Made by a program: the position numbers and the translations under genes. From Melastoma dodecandrum (lineage: Eukaryota > Streptophyta > Magnoliopsida > Myrtales > Melastomataceae): DNA of 64,000 nt. The DNA lies in NCBI GenBank assembly GCA_029817715.1, contig JARUPY010000088.1:2294001-2358000 (forward strand), in the 5' to 3' direction. The notes under the pieces were generated by a model that was given only the letters and a program-made list of their open reading frames with translations, did not search any database and was not told the origin of the DNA. Positions within the stretch are counted from its first letter, which is position 1; each line of letters begins with the position of its first letter. Positions 1 to 12,556 of the stretch are shown one piece after another.

Positions 1-2347
1 AACATATTCCTGAAAGCCTAATTCTCGTGTCTTCCCTTTTATGAAATTATTATTTTATTAAACAAAACGGGATCATGTTCCGACACCCACGACACTCCTT
101 CACCTTTTCTTTTTTATTTTTTTATTATTATTATTTAATTAAAAATTAAAAAAAAGGACTTGCCCTGACACACACACTTCCCCCCAACGCTCCTTTCCAT
201 TTTTTATTTTTTAATTATTATTATTATTATTATTATTATTTTATATTTCATTTATTATTATATTTTTTGTTTCACCCCCTAATGCCTGATTTCACGAAGC
301 TTTGGTCAAACGAAAGTCAAAATCAAGAAAGGAAGGGGGTTCTTACCTTTCATGCGCAATCGGGTCTGGACGGAAATCAGAAAGGTTCTGTCTTGACGAA
401 CCCCTTCCTCCCGTCTTGGATTAGTCGGGACCCCGATCCATCTGGCCACCGCTTCCCTTTTCCTTGGTGCTTCAGAGCTTGGAAGCGGGTGTCTCCGTAT
501 ATGTAAGGGATCCGTCGCGGTTGGCTCCGGGAATGAGTTCGTCGAGAGAAGGGGGGTCTGGGGCTTCCGAGGACGGACGTCTTAGCGTGGTCCGTCGCCG
601 TCTACTGGACAACGGTCGTCCCGACCCCAAGCTGGTCGTCAGCAGCGGGGGGAAGAAGCGGCTCCGTCACGACGAGCGTCCGCTGCAGTCACGTCTTCGT
701 CTCCGGCGCTACATGGGTTGGCTGGGCCTGAAGACGGCCTCGGACGAAACCCGTCGAAGCCTGACGCCGGAGGGAGGGGCTTCAGCATGTCGAGGCCGGG
801 GTCGCTGGATGAAGCCAGATCTGGGGAGGCTAGCCTCTAGGGGGCCTCGTCGTAGCCGGATCCGTGGTGGGTAGGTCGATTGCGGCTGCGGGAAGCCGAT
901 GCCAGAGAGAGCCGCTGTTGGTGCAGAACAGGGGAGGCTCTCCCTTTGTCGTGGGCTGGGTTTGCTGGCTGAAGCGTTAATTGGAGTCGTCGTATCTGGA
1001 GTGGGAGTCAGGTTGGAGTTCGGTTGTGCGGCTGGTGATGGCAGGCGGCGATGTTCGGTCGTTTAGATCAGGGAGAGTCGTCTTGGTTGGAACCTCCGTC
1101 TGGGGAGTTGTATGCCGTTGCCATGATCAGAGAGCTGCGGCTGCCGTCTCCATGGTATATGCCTGCGCATTGAATGGAAACAAGTCAAAGTAAAAGGAGA
1201 GCTTCCCGCGACGCCAATGTGCGTCCGCGAGAAGCTCGGACGTGGTCCTCCACCACAGGCAGAGAAGTGAAGTTGGTCGGGTCATGTAAATGGACTTGCT
1301 ATCGTCACTGCAGCGGGGAGACGTCAATCACCACAGGTCCCAGCCAATGGAATCGGGGTCATCGTGAGAGACGAGTGTTGTCGCTGCTGTTACGTCCAGG
1401 GGAGTCGAAGACCGTCGCAGCTCGAGGTATGGCGTTACCCTTTGCTGTTGTCGTTGAGCACTCCGCTCGGGTTGATCATCAAGGGGGTTTCCGTAGCGTT
1501 GATTTCTGCTTACCTTGGGCAGAGTCGATCGGGGGAGAGGATTGATCAACCAGGTTCTTCGACGGACTGAGGGATCGGTGGCCTATCCTTTTTTTTTGGA
1601 AGAGTTTTTGGAGAGGAAGGGAATGAGAGCTTGCCTGGTTGTTCTGTCTTCCGCCTCCCTTAATAGAGGATGTCGGCCCCCCCTTTTCCGCTTAATCGCG
1701 GCACCCACCTCAAGGAGCCGAGTAGGTAATCGTCACGACTACCTTCTGTTGGGGGATGACGACTCCTGCTTGCGGCTGTTCTTTGCAGTCAGCCTTTCTC
1801 CCTCTCACGTTCTTTTTCCTTCGTCACGCGCAGGAGGGAGAAGACTGATGCAAGTGGCGTCCCGGGTGTTCTTGAGCTGCGGTCCCTAGGGGGGGAAGCC
1901 GCAGGAGCAGTCTGCCTCCCTATTCCCTCTTCGTCACTGCTTCCTTTCTCTTTTTTTTGTTTTTTTTTTCTTTGCAAATTCAGATTGAGGATATGGATTT
2001 GATTTGCCCTTTTCAAATTAGTCCGATTCGAATAATTGTAAATCAGTCCTCAAATCTTCAAGGTGACTTTCAAACGGGTCCGGAACGAATAAGAGGGATC
2101 GGATATCGACCGGTCCTATTCTTCTTGTTCTAAACTAAGTCAAAGGGAGTGGGTAAAATGTTACGTGCTAAGAATGAGTTTTACTTTGCTAAGGTATAGA
2201 ATTAAAAACTCAAGCGAGAATTAGTTCATGTAAACTAATTCTTAAAATTCGGAATCGGTCACCCAGTCAATTGTAATTCATTCGCTAACGGTGTTAGAAT
2301 AGTCCACCTGCCACCGTTTGGATGATACACAATTTGGGGGATTTACA
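1..2347 (-). repeat. 3' LTR of the Ogre-type element (partial)
   Basis: This copy matches 15680-18027 with roughly two dozen visible differences, most of them clustered in 1565-2160, so about 1 percent divergence by eye. The element-side end is TGTA when read on the minus strand (2347 leftwards). It contains an AT-rich (ATT)n microsatellite near 212-241, also present near 15892-15919, and a GTC-rich middle part. No cellular gene is seen; the open frames inside it are by-products of base composition. Confidence 0.93.
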
Positions 2348-2363
2348 GTTTGCCCCTCCTTGC
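2348..2363 (-). other. polypurine tract of the Ogre-type element
   Basis: On the minus strand the purine-rich run GCAAGGAGGGGCAAAC directly precedes the TGTAAATC that opens the LTR. This is the expected place and composition for the plus-strand primer. Confidence 0.75.
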
Positions 2364-4723
2364 GAGAGAATCCGAGAAGGTTTTCTCGCAAGGACGTCAT
2401 AGATACCCCAAATTGTGAGCTAGGGTATTCTGGCTAGATCAATACCTTGGGATCTGAAAAAGAAATGTCAGTAACAAATGTACCCATGAAGTACGGGAGA
2501 TTGATAAAAATAAAAGTGGTCAAACACGCACGATTACGGCCCTCATGCATGTCATGTCAAAATTGTTTATGAGCGAGATTGGAGCGGGCACCCTGGCTCT
2601 CTCACGGCTCACTGTTATATCTGAAATTCGTCATGTTTGGATTTTAAGATTCCTTTGACTTGGATGCCTCATGTACCGGTCGAAGGAGTCTTTGTATGGG
2701 TTGTATCGTGGCTTCGGCATAAGGCCTTTTGATTGAAGGCTTAAAAACACATTATTTCGAAGAGCGAGTCTAGGGATCTTATCGGAAGCTATTGGATTGT
2801 AGAGGTTCCACTATTCAAGCAAATTTTTCATCCTTCAGACAACTCACCAGTTGATGTGTTTTGTTGAGACGAGCAGGTGTAGATGATCCACTTTGGGGAA
2901 AGCTTTGTTTTTGACTTGTTTAGGAGAGTAGCACCTTTGCTTCTGCGACCACCAATGTTGGCCCCGGTGCTTTATTTTTGCTCTTTTGATTTTCATTTGC
3001 GTTTTTTTTTTTTTAACGATTTTGGTCTTTGCGCCGATTCTTTTTTTTTTTTTGCTGGATCATAGGGATTTGCCCCGCTTTATTTTCTGACAATATCTTT
3101 TCGAATTTGTATGCTTAAGAAGCTCTTTGAGAAGCTCGGTCCTTGGGAACGACTCAACTGGTGAGCTTAACTGTCGATAGTGCTTCTTCGCTTGAATCTT
3201 AAGGAAATGTAGCCTCCATGATCCATTGCTTCCGATTCCTAGCTACAGGATCTCCATTTTAACCTCGATGTGAGGCGGTCCTTAGACTAGTTGGGTATAG
3301 TGTTTGTACAAAACTTCAACTTTGGCTCGGAAGGGGCTAGCAATGGTTGATGTTTTGTGTTTGGGATAGAGAAGAAATGCTCGATCTCATCCCGGTTTAG
3401 AGCATCTTTTGTCAAAGGATTCGTTATCTGTCTGAACGCTCGTGCATGAATCCTCATAGTGTTTATGCTCATCACTCTGGGTAAGTGTTTAGGAATAGGT
3501 TTGCCTTCTCCACTCTCACCCTGAAACATTCTTATTATCAAAAGTTCCAAATTGTATGCAATCGGGCACACAAATGCTTAAGAAATGAACATGTTTAAAT
3601 ACTCAAACCTCTATGGTGCTATTGTGCACTCTTGCGCCCTATGTCTCTTTTTTGTTTTTAGACTGAACTCGGAACGGCTTCCACCCGACCACCCACGCCG
3701 TTGCCTAGGAATTGGTACCATACTGTACGGATATCCATGTGCCTGCACAGTTGACAACGGACGGAGACGAAGTTAATTCATGTATTTTGACTCTCGCTTG
3801 AGGAGATGAAGTAAAATATCCGCTGGGGAGTTGAGATGGACATGCCCATCTCAATGGTCGTTCTGACTTCATCTGAGGAATGATAAAAAATTTTGATAGA
3901 GAGCAATATAAATGATACTCCCTTTTGGTATTGTTATCCGTGATAACGACAAAGGCAATCTCGAAGCTTTGGTTCGAAATTTTCCACCCAACCGCCCGCG
4001 CCTTTGTCCATAGTATAGGATGTTCATGCACCTATGTTAGGCAAAGGACAGACAACATGTGAGCTCATGTAACTTGTTTTCTTTCAAAGTAAGAATGAAA
4101 TTTGTTCATGTAATTTCACTTGTATGAAAGGCGAAATAGAGTTTTGATACTTCCCTTTTGTGTGATTTCATCAATGCATCTTCGTTCGATAGAATCGAAG
4201 GTTTGACGAAATTGTTACTCTTACTTGATGTCTGTTGTGTAAGGATGTTCATGTACCTATCAAACTGATGGCTAGAAACAAGGAAATTTTTGTAACTTGT
4301 TTTTGTTAGAGTAAGAATGAAGCTTGCTCGTGTAACTTCATTCGTAAGAAAAGTGAAGTAGAGTTTTGACACTTCCCTTTTGCATGATTTCATCATTGCA
4401 TCTTCGTCCGATGGAATCGAAGGTTCGACGAAATTGCTACAAGACTTTGGCTTGAAGCTTTGCCACCCTGCCACCCTCGCCTTTGTCATAGGAGTTTTGC
4501 ACCATTCGTGTGAGGAGCTCTTGTACCTCTGCCCACGAGACAAAGGACGTAAATGAAATGTGTTCATGTAATTTCGCTCAACTTGAATGAAGAGAAGAAT
4601 GATTGTGTATTTCTCCCTTTTTCCTGATGTCAGCCTTCTTTATCCTGAGTGATTCTTTCGAGGTGTAAAGAATTCAGCTGACAGATATCGTCTCAAAAGT
4701 CCGACTTGGGACCTGGATACCAT
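2364..4723 (-). other. Ogre 3' untranslated region with degenerate tandem repeats
   Basis: No domain-bearing ORF is seen. Two units of about 125 bp (starting near 4088 and 4310) repeat at a 222-base spacing with moderate divergence. A second motif rich in CCACCC and followed by CGCC occurs near 3681, 3983 and 4463. Tandem repeats in the 3' untranslated region are a known habit of Ogre elements and can seed satellite DNA. Confidence 0.7.
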
Positions 4724-7336
4724 TCAGGTGTAATATCGTCGGAGAGCATCTGCGTTAATTGCTTGTGGCAGTTCTCCTCCATCCATTTTTGCTAAGATGG
4801 TTGCTCCTCCTGAGAAGGCGTGCTTGACGACGAACGGTCCTTCGTAGTTTGGAGCGAATTTCCCTCGTGGATCCTTGACATTCGGTAGGATTCTTTTAAG
4901 GACGAGGTCACCTGGTTTGTACCTGATTGGCTTAACCTTTTTGTTGAACGCTCTAGACATGCGTTGTTGATAGCATTGCATGTGGTGAGCTGCGGCAAGT
5001 CGTTTCTCATCAATGAAGTCGAGGTGGGCGATTTGATGATTGGCCTTCTCTTCTTCTGTCATGTTGCTTTGGGATGATATCCTGAGAGTTGGCAATTTGA
5101 CCTCTGCTGGAATGACTGCTTGAGTGCCGTAGACGAGCTCGAAGGGAGTTGCCCCAGTCGAAGTGCGCATCGTTGTTCTGTAGGCGAGTAACGCGAAAGG
5201 GAGCTTCTCGTGCCAATCGCGATAGGTAACTGCTGTCTTTTGAAGAATCTTCTTCATGTTCTTGTTGGCAGCTTCGACTGCACCGTTCATCTGTGGACGA
5301 TACGGCGAAGAGTTGAGATGTTTGATTCGAAATTCCGTGCATAGGGATTCCATCAGTTTGCTGTTGAAGTTTGAACCATTGTCTGTGACCAATAGCTCTG
5401 GAACTCCATATCTGGCGATGATGTTCGCCCTCATGAACCGCACAACATTGTTTGTTGTGACTTCTTTGAAGGATTGTGCTTCAATCCACTTGGTGAAGTA
5501 ATCGATTGCGACCAGTAAAAATCGATGTCCGTTGGATGCCTTGGGATTGATGGGACCGATCACGTCCATGCCCCACATTGAGAACGGCCATGGTTCAAAT
5601 AGCGGGTAAAGTCTTGTTGGAGGCACATGTACCTTGTCGCTGTAAATCTGACACTTGTGACATGCTTTGACATATTTGATATAATCAGCTTCCATTGTGA
5701 GCCAATAATACCCCTGTCGCATGATTTTCTGGGCGAGAGCGTATCCGTTCATGTGTGGTCCGCAAACCCCTTCATGGACTTCGACAATGAGGGCTTCAGC
5801 TTCTTGCTTGGCGACGCATCGCATGAGAGCTGTCGTGAAGGATTTCTTGTAGAAGGTATCACCGTCTAGAAAATAACTTCTTGTTATCCTCGGGATGAAC
5901 TGGCGTTCTTGCCCTGTGCTATTTTGGGGAAATCCTCCTGATTGTAAATAATTTTTGATGTCCATGAACCAAGGCAAGGAATCTTCGGGTTGACTTTGCT
6001 CAATATGCATGCAGCTCGGATCATCGGCAATATTGATGCGCAAGGGCTCGATGTCCATTTCTCCAGCCAACGGAACCATTGAGACGAGCACTGCAAGAGC
6101 ATCAACAAATCGATTATCAGTTCGTGGGAGATAATTAAATTCAATATCAGTAAATTGTCTGATTAGTGTTTGTAGATAATCTTGATATGGAATGAGCTTT
6201 GGGTCTCGAATGCGCCATGCTCGATTTGTCTGGGAGATGATGAGTACCGAATCTCCATGAACGTCGAGGAGCTTAACCCGCATGTCGAGTGCGCGAAGTA
6301 GGCCGAGGATGCATGCTTCATATTCAGCTATGTTGTTCGTGCAGGGAAAGGTGACTTTGGCGGCCGTTGGGTAGTATTGTCCATCTGGGGAGATTACCAC
6401 AGCTCCTATTCCCGATCCTGAGGAATTGACTGCACCGTCGAAGTACATCGTCCATCTTATCTTTGGCTCCACGAATAAGATGTTTTCGTCAGGCAATTGG
6501 ACCTCCAGGGGTGAATCATCCGCTTCTGGGTATTCGGCAATATGATCGGCAATGGTTCTACCTTTAACAGATTTCGTCGAGTGAAATCTAATGTCGAATT
6601 CGGCTAACTGTAATTGCCATTTTGAGACTCTTCCCATCAATGTTGGTTTGTCGAAGAGATATTTTAGTGGGTCATTTTCAGACACTAATAAAATCTCGTA
6701 GTGGAGAGTGTACTGGCGCAATCGATGTAAGACCCAAATGAGAGCGCAACAGGTACGTTCCGGAGTGGTGTACCTAGACTCGTAGTCGGTGAATTTCTTG
6801 CTTAAATAGTAGACGGCATGTTCTTTGGCGCCTGGTGGTTGCTGGGCGAGCATGGCTCCAAATGACTCTTCTCTGACTGTGAGATAGAGAGTGAGGGGAT
6901 GTCCCGGCTTTGGCGGGACAAGAACAGGTGGTCGTGTTAAGTATATCTTGATTTGTTCGAACGCAGTTTCGCAGTCATCATCCCATTCGAACTTGACGTC
7001 TTTTCTCAATTTCTTGAACAGAGGTTTACATGTATCGGCTAAGTTAGAGATGAACCTTCCGATGTAGTTGAGGCGGCCCATGAATCCTCGGATTTCCTTG
7101 ATTGACTTTGGAGCCGGGAGATCGCGAATTGCCTTGATTTTGTCCGGGTCGATCTCGATGCCCCTGCTACTGACCACAAAGCCGAGGAGCTTACCCGATG
7201 TTGCCCCAAACACACACTTGGCCGGGTTGAGGCGTAACTTGTATTTGTGGAGTCGCTCAAATAACTTGCGGAGGACATCCACATGGTCTTGCTCTGCCTT
7301 GGACTTGGCAATCATGTCGTCGACGTAGACCTCGAT
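4724..7336 (-). pseudogene. Ogre pol 3' half: RT palm/thumb, RNase H, archaeal RNase H, integrase
   Basis: An open frame of 863 codons encodes, in order, the RT region after the YVDD box (residues 1-110), a degenerate RNase H (about 140-260) in which the usual first aspartate of a YTDAS-type motif is replaced (LYLTVREES), an archaeal-type second RNase H (about 286-410) with all four acidic positions visible (YFDGA, NIAEYEA, HGDS, NRFVDAL), and an integrase with an HHCC zinc finger (ends in CHKC) and a DDE core (GMDVIGP, TDNGSNF, NGAVEAANK). A chromatin-targeting-like tail follows. The frame is intact, but the YVDD box lies just upstream and is out of frame with the RT N-terminus because of an indel near 7337. 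Reverse transcription and integration are the family roles; this copy is probably defective. Confidence 0.9.
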
Positions 7337-8970
7337 GCATCATGTCATGAAACAGGACCACCATGACTCGTTGATATGTGGCCCCGGCGTTCTTGAGCCC
7401 GAAAGGCATCACTCGGTAGCAGAAGGTGCCCCAGGGCGTTGTAAAGGTCGTCTTCTCTTTATCCTCTTCGGCCATGCGAATTTGGTTATAGCCGGAGAAC
7501 CCGTCCATAAAAGAAAACCTATTGAATCCGGCAGTGTTGTCCACCAGCAGGTCGATGCGTGGTAGAGGGAAGTCGTCTTTGGGACTTGCTTTGTTGAGGT
7601 CGCGGTAGTCGACGCAGACTCGGACCTTCCCGTTTTTCTTGATGACTGGGACGATGTTTGCGACCCACTCTGGGTAATGGGCCACTTCGATGAACTTGAC
7701 CTTAAGGAGTTTATCGACTTCTTCTTTGATGGCGAGCGCTAGCTCAGGCTTGTACCGACGTTGCTTCTGTTTTGTCGGCGAAATTTGCGAGTCAGTGGGG
7801 ATTTTGTGCTCCACTATTTCTGGATCCAAACCTGGCATGTCCGCATACGTCCAGGCAAAGACGTCCGAGAATTCTTTGAGTAGACTGACAATGTCTCTGG
7901 CTTCGTCTGCCGGCAAGTCGGCACCGATGAATAACTCCTTAGGTTCGTCCTCAGTTCCGATGTTGATTGACACCGGCTCTTGTAACGTGACGCTCTTCGG
8001 TTCTTCATGTCGCAGGATACCTTGTTCCAAGCCGTGGTATCTATCTAGAGATTTCGGGTCACGTATTATTTCTTCTTCTTGCTTATGGGGATTCTCGGGC
8101 ATGATCGAAGCAGATACTGGATTGTGCTCTGTAACTTCTCCTCGTCGAATTAGGCGAGGCGTTGAATGATGGCCTACGTCCGTGAGTTGTTCATCGGGAC
8201 TTGTGGGTATCCCCGAAGCGCCAACCCCGTTGAGCGGCATGTCTGACTCGGCCGGGTCTGACGCTTCCATTATGTTGACATCTTCTTCAGGCTCAGCTGT
8301 CCTATTCTTTTTGGTACTTAGCCCTTCTTTATCAGAATTTGGTGTTGAGTTGGAAGCTGAAGATTCTGCTTGCTCGTTGGTCCTTGGCCCTTCTTCGTCA
8401 CAATTTGGTGTCGAGTTCGAAGCTGAAGATTCTGCTTGCTTGTTTGGTGGTGGTATTTCGGTCCCTGGGGACGTCCCTGACGATGCTAAGACTGTTGGAG
8501 CTTGAGGAGGAGGCGCTCCGGCTCGTCGAATGTACCTTGGCATTTGGTCTAGAGGGATGGCAATGTTGGGTGGTATGAAGTGGACCCGCATACGAGGTTG
8601 ACGCCTCTGGCCATGCCCCAAATTAACTTGGATAACGTTGACGTGTACGCCAGCCAAGCGTTCGTTTTCTGGATGATGCACTTCCCCCTCTGGCTTACCA
8701 GCCGGGATCTTCATGTCTTCAAGTTTCCCAGATAGGATCTCGCCTTCCCTGGTCGTCGTAGAAGAACGGACGAAGCGGATAAATGACTTGTCGTTGGCGT
8801 GATTGTCCTGCTTACGCCGTACTTCGCCTTCGAATCCAAGCGTCGTGGTCCCCATCGGAGAGGGGATTCCGATCGGGTGGGTCATACCTTGCCCCCTGGC
8901 CCCGAGTCCTTGGCCCGGTTGGTATCCATGTCTGATGAATTCTTTCGCGGCGCTGATGTTGCCTCACGTC
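7337..8970 (-). pseudogene. Ogre pol 5' half: linker and RT fingers/palm
   Basis: The open frame 7257-8885 (minus) has an N-terminal G-patch-like/linker region, an acidic Ser/Pro-rich spacer containing two near-identical copies of SSASNSTPN (residues about 150-190), and then the reverse transcriptase (WVANIVPVIKKNGKVR, CVDYRDLNKASPKDDFPLP, FMDGFSGYNQI, FCYRVMPFGLKNAGATYQR). It runs out of frame at about 7337, immediately before the YVDD catalytic box, which continues in the neighbouring frame. Coding similarity also continues upstream of 8885 to about 8970 (AAKEFIRHGYQPGQGLG-type G-patch). Known family role: cDNA synthesis from element RNA. Confidence 0.88.
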
Positions 8971-10073
8971 ATTAAAGGGTCGGATTTGTAATCACGCCTG
9001 ACCATGTGAACCATTTCTAGCGTCTGGGCCGTCGATGGTTCTCCGGTTGGCTCTCCGAGATACGGCATGTCGATCTCGTGACAGAGTTCCATCGTATGTT
9101 CCCCCCTTACTGTTATACGAGTTTGCCGTCTGAGGGAAACCTGACCATCTGGTGGAGCGTTGATGGGACCGCTCCTGCCTAGTGAATCCATGGGCGTCCT
9201 AGCAGCATGTTGAAGGAGCCCGCCGTCTCGAGTATCTGAAACACGGAGGAGAAAAGGGTTGGCCCTACCTTAATCTCCAAAGTGACCTCACCGTGAGCCT
9301 GGCGCTTGGCACCGTCGAAAGCCCGGATGGATAACCCCGATTGCGGTAGCTTCTCCGTGTTGATGCCGAGCTTTTGTGCAACCACGAGCGGTATTATATT
9401 GACCCCTGACCCACCATCTATGAGAACCTTGGAGATGGTGGTGTCTCTGCACTTGAGCGTTATAAATAGCGCATCGTTGTGATCGTCTCCTTGTTCCGGG
9501 AGATCATCTTCTGAAAAGGTAATTGCGTCGTTAGCTAATATCTGGTTCATGTACGAGTCATTTACTTCGACCGCTCAGGCACATGCACCTCGGCAAGGAA
9601 TTTCTCCAACATCTCCCTATGCTTGTCGGAGGAATGAATAAGGTCGAAGAGCGAAATCTGAGCTGGCTGCTTCCTCAGTTGCTCTACAATGTTGTAATCG
9701 CTCTCCTTGATAGCGTAGATCACCTTGCGGATCTGTTCGTTCGATGGCGCCTTGGGCTTCGACGGTTCCCCTGCAGCTGGGCGTTAAGAGCAGCCACCAC
9801 CCTACCTGAACGGGTGATGAGTTCAACTTCTGGGGTTGGTGAGGCGCAGCTGGGTCTGATCACGACTGGAATCCTTGGTTCCTTCGCAAGCGAGCCTTCC
9901 GCCTGGGAGGGCGCTCCAGGTTGTGTCTGTCCGAGCGGAACGTATACATATGGCGCCTTGGGCCTCCGAGGATTTATCATCGTGAAGCCGTCCGGTAATG
10001 CTGTAGTTGCTGACACCGGGCGGATCCCCGTGTTGGGCTGACCTCGGCCCTGGTTTCGACCTCGACCTCGGCT
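8971..10073 (-). pseudogene. Ogre protease region, several frameshifts and stops
   Basis: The retropepsin-like segment is at 9179-9550 with the active-site motif LIDGGSGVNI and the closing LLGRPWIH. Upstream, a Gag-Pro linker (PRRPKAPYVYVPLGQ, then a block homologous to the Ogre region before protease) is split over three frames: one-base changes near 9780 (in a G run) and near 9570, an in-frame TAG just after LLGRPWIH (about 9178), and further frame changes near 9120 and 8970. Known role: processing of the element polyprotein. Ogres can carry a spliced intron between protease and RT, but here coding similarity runs across the gap, so I read the breaks as mutations. Confidence 0.8.
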
Positions 10074-12257
10074 TCATCCTCGGTCGGCGCGCACCACGTT
10101 GACATGCTTTGTAGGTGCCACCTTACATTCGTACAAGTGGATTTCTTCTTCTTGATTGGTCAGCGGCGCGAAGGAGTTAACACCGACATAGTTCACATGC
10201 TCAGGCAAAGGATTGCTCTTGACGTTGGGAGTAGTGGCTGGTGCAGCGAAGGTGATTACGCCGTCATCCAACAAATTCTGAATTTTAAAGCGGAGGGTGA
10301 TGCAATCCTTGGTGTCGTGCCCCAGCGCCCCAGAATGATACTGACAAACCGCCTTGGGGTTGTAGCCAATAGAGGAGGGATTGGTTACCTTGGCCTCCAC
10401 GGGCTTGATGAAGCCCATGTCTCTCAGTCGGACGAACATGACATCCAACGGGTCAGGAGTGGGGGTAAGGTCTTCCAACCTGCGCTTCGGGCACTCCTGT
10501 TGAACCGGCCGCGGTTGGGAGTACATCATCACGGGTGCGGGAGCTTTGGGGCGAGTGGTGGCGGACGCTGGTGGCCTGGCAGCTGCCGCCACGTACGACC
10601 TTGGCGCATACGTGGTGGGGGGTGGTGTAGCCCTCATTGATTGCCTACTGTGTTCGGTTGTTGCAATGAGCTCCTTGGGCTTCGGCTTGACCATCGGCTT
10701 TGGCGGTGCGGTCGGAATGAGGCCATCTCTGCTGGCGTCATCGAGCTGGCTCGCGGCAATGACTGCCTGGGCGAATGTGAGCGGTGCCCGTCCGCCAATC
10801 ATGAATGGTCCATATTCGCACGGCAGCAACTGTAGGAATTCAGTGATGAGATCTCGCTCCTGCATGGGGGGCTTGATCTGCGTCGCCATCTCCCGGAAAC
10901 GGTGCGCGAAGGTCTTGATTGACTCTCCCCGGAACCTCCGCAGCTTGCGGATGTCAGACAGCGTTGGTGCCATTTCCACGTTAAAGTTGTAGTAATTCAA
11001 GAAATCAAGCGCCAACTCCTTGAACGTGGCGAACTGCCTCAGGTCCTTGGAATAGTACCACTGAAGCGCCGACTCCGCCAAGCTTTCTTGAAACATTGTG
11101 ATGCGGAGCTTATCATCTGTCGGATAGACCGACATCTTGTGGCAAAAATGTTTAAGGTGCAGTTCGGGACATCCGGTGCCCTTGAATTTTTCGAACTCCG
11201 GGGGCTTGAATTTGTGAGGAACTTGAAAGTGGGGAACCTGGAAGTCGTTGTACTCCCACGTTCGTGCCTGGTACCCTTGGAGGGCGTTAATGCATTCTTC
11301 GAGCCTCGCAATGTGTTTGGCCTCAGCTTCCCGCATTGATGATATCTTGGCTTCGAGCCTTGTCTCGAAGGAGCTCATCTGTCCCTTCTCCCCCAACAAC
11401 TCATCTACTATGGTCGCGTTGCGGGTTCTTGGACTGGGCGGGGTTGGCCCTGCATGTGGGGCCGAGGGACCAGCGGTAGATTGTGGCACTGGAGCGCTGA
11501 CAGGGAAGTAAGAGACCGGCATTCCTTCCAGGGGAGTTGGCCCGACTGCGGCTGGCATGTAGGGAGTTGGCCTCGGGGCTGGCGGTTGTGAGTAGTAAGG
11601 CGGCACTTGTGGTTGTGCCGAGGTCATAGAAGCGGGTGGCATGCGCATGTATGGGTTGTAAAGGGAAGCAATATTGGTGGAGGCGGCTGGCCCAGGCATG
11701 ACCGGGTGGTATAATGGAGAGATGCCTGAGGGATTGCCCAAACCCGGCTGTGAGAAAGGATAATGTGGCGGCGCCGTGATTGTTGGTGCTGCGGATCCTG
11801 GCATGACAGGAGGAAAGTGGGGATTCTGGGCGGTAACGGGAGTTGGAGTTACCGAGAGTTGCCGTTAAAGTAACTCTGCCATCATCGTCTTTAGGGCAGA
11901 TAGTTCTGCGGTAAGGGACTCGACCTTGCCTCCCAGGGATGTGGTGTCGACGCCTTGGGCCGGTGTGGACGGGTTGGGAATGAATGGGGGGACAGTCGTT
12001 GGGACGGCCGAGGTCTGCACTGCTGGCGTTGTGAAGGCCGCCAAAGGTGGTATATATGCCGGAGACATGCCTCCGCCTGAGGATTGCCCAACAGCGAAGG
12101 TCGGGGCTTGAGAGAAAAGCGGGGGAAATGCCACCGCGTCAAGGGAGAAAGGTGGAGAGGAGGTCACGTCATTGGCTTCGCTGGCGGTTGGAGGAAGGTC
12201 TCCTTCTTCTTCAATTGTTGTAGAAGCCACCACGCGTCCTGGGGATGTATTCGCCAT
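10074..12257 (-). pseudogene. Ogre gag
   Basis: Starts with MANTSPGRVV at 12257 and continues in one frame to 10074 with a single in-frame TAA at about 11863. A Pro-rich N-terminus with a short leucine-rich segment is followed by the retrotransposon gag core (from about FKPPEFEKFKGTGCPELHLK, through YPTDDKLRITMFQESL and LQWYYSKDLRQFATFKELAL) and a zinc-knuckle-like region (CQYHSGALGHDTKDC). The frame ends at a TGA (10074-10076) after RADRG, where homologous elements read on into the protease linker; the same frame does continue beyond it. Known role: capsid. The 300 bases between gag and ORF1 (12258-12556) hold no clear coding sequence. Confidence 0.88.
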
Positions 12258-12556
12258 TACCGTCTTGAGAGATCGGAATCTTGGACGTTTGTTTGGCGCA
12301 ATCGTTTGGTACCTTGGACATAATCAAAAGAACATTCGATCAGCATCAAGCGGTGATACTATGGATGCATGACATGTAATGATGCACGGCATGTCTAATG
12401 TAGGGATTGGATTGTTGTTACCGAATTTAACCCCCAAAAGAAAAGAAGCGAATTAGGTAGAAGATAATAAGTTCTACATCGTCATAAAAGTTAAAGTACA
12501 GTTAACCAAAAGAAAGATAGAGTGGGCTCGGAGGCCCGATAGTGGTGTGTCGGCGG

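Noticed and set aside
267..1889. Several open frames of 60-136 codons in the left LTR, repeated at 15961-17567
   Set aside because: They are identical in both LTRs, overlap on both strands, have no domain and follow the GTC-rich composition.
8885..9180. A spliced Ogre intron between protease and RT
   Set aside because: Coding similarity continues through the interval in shifting frames, so simple indels explain it better.
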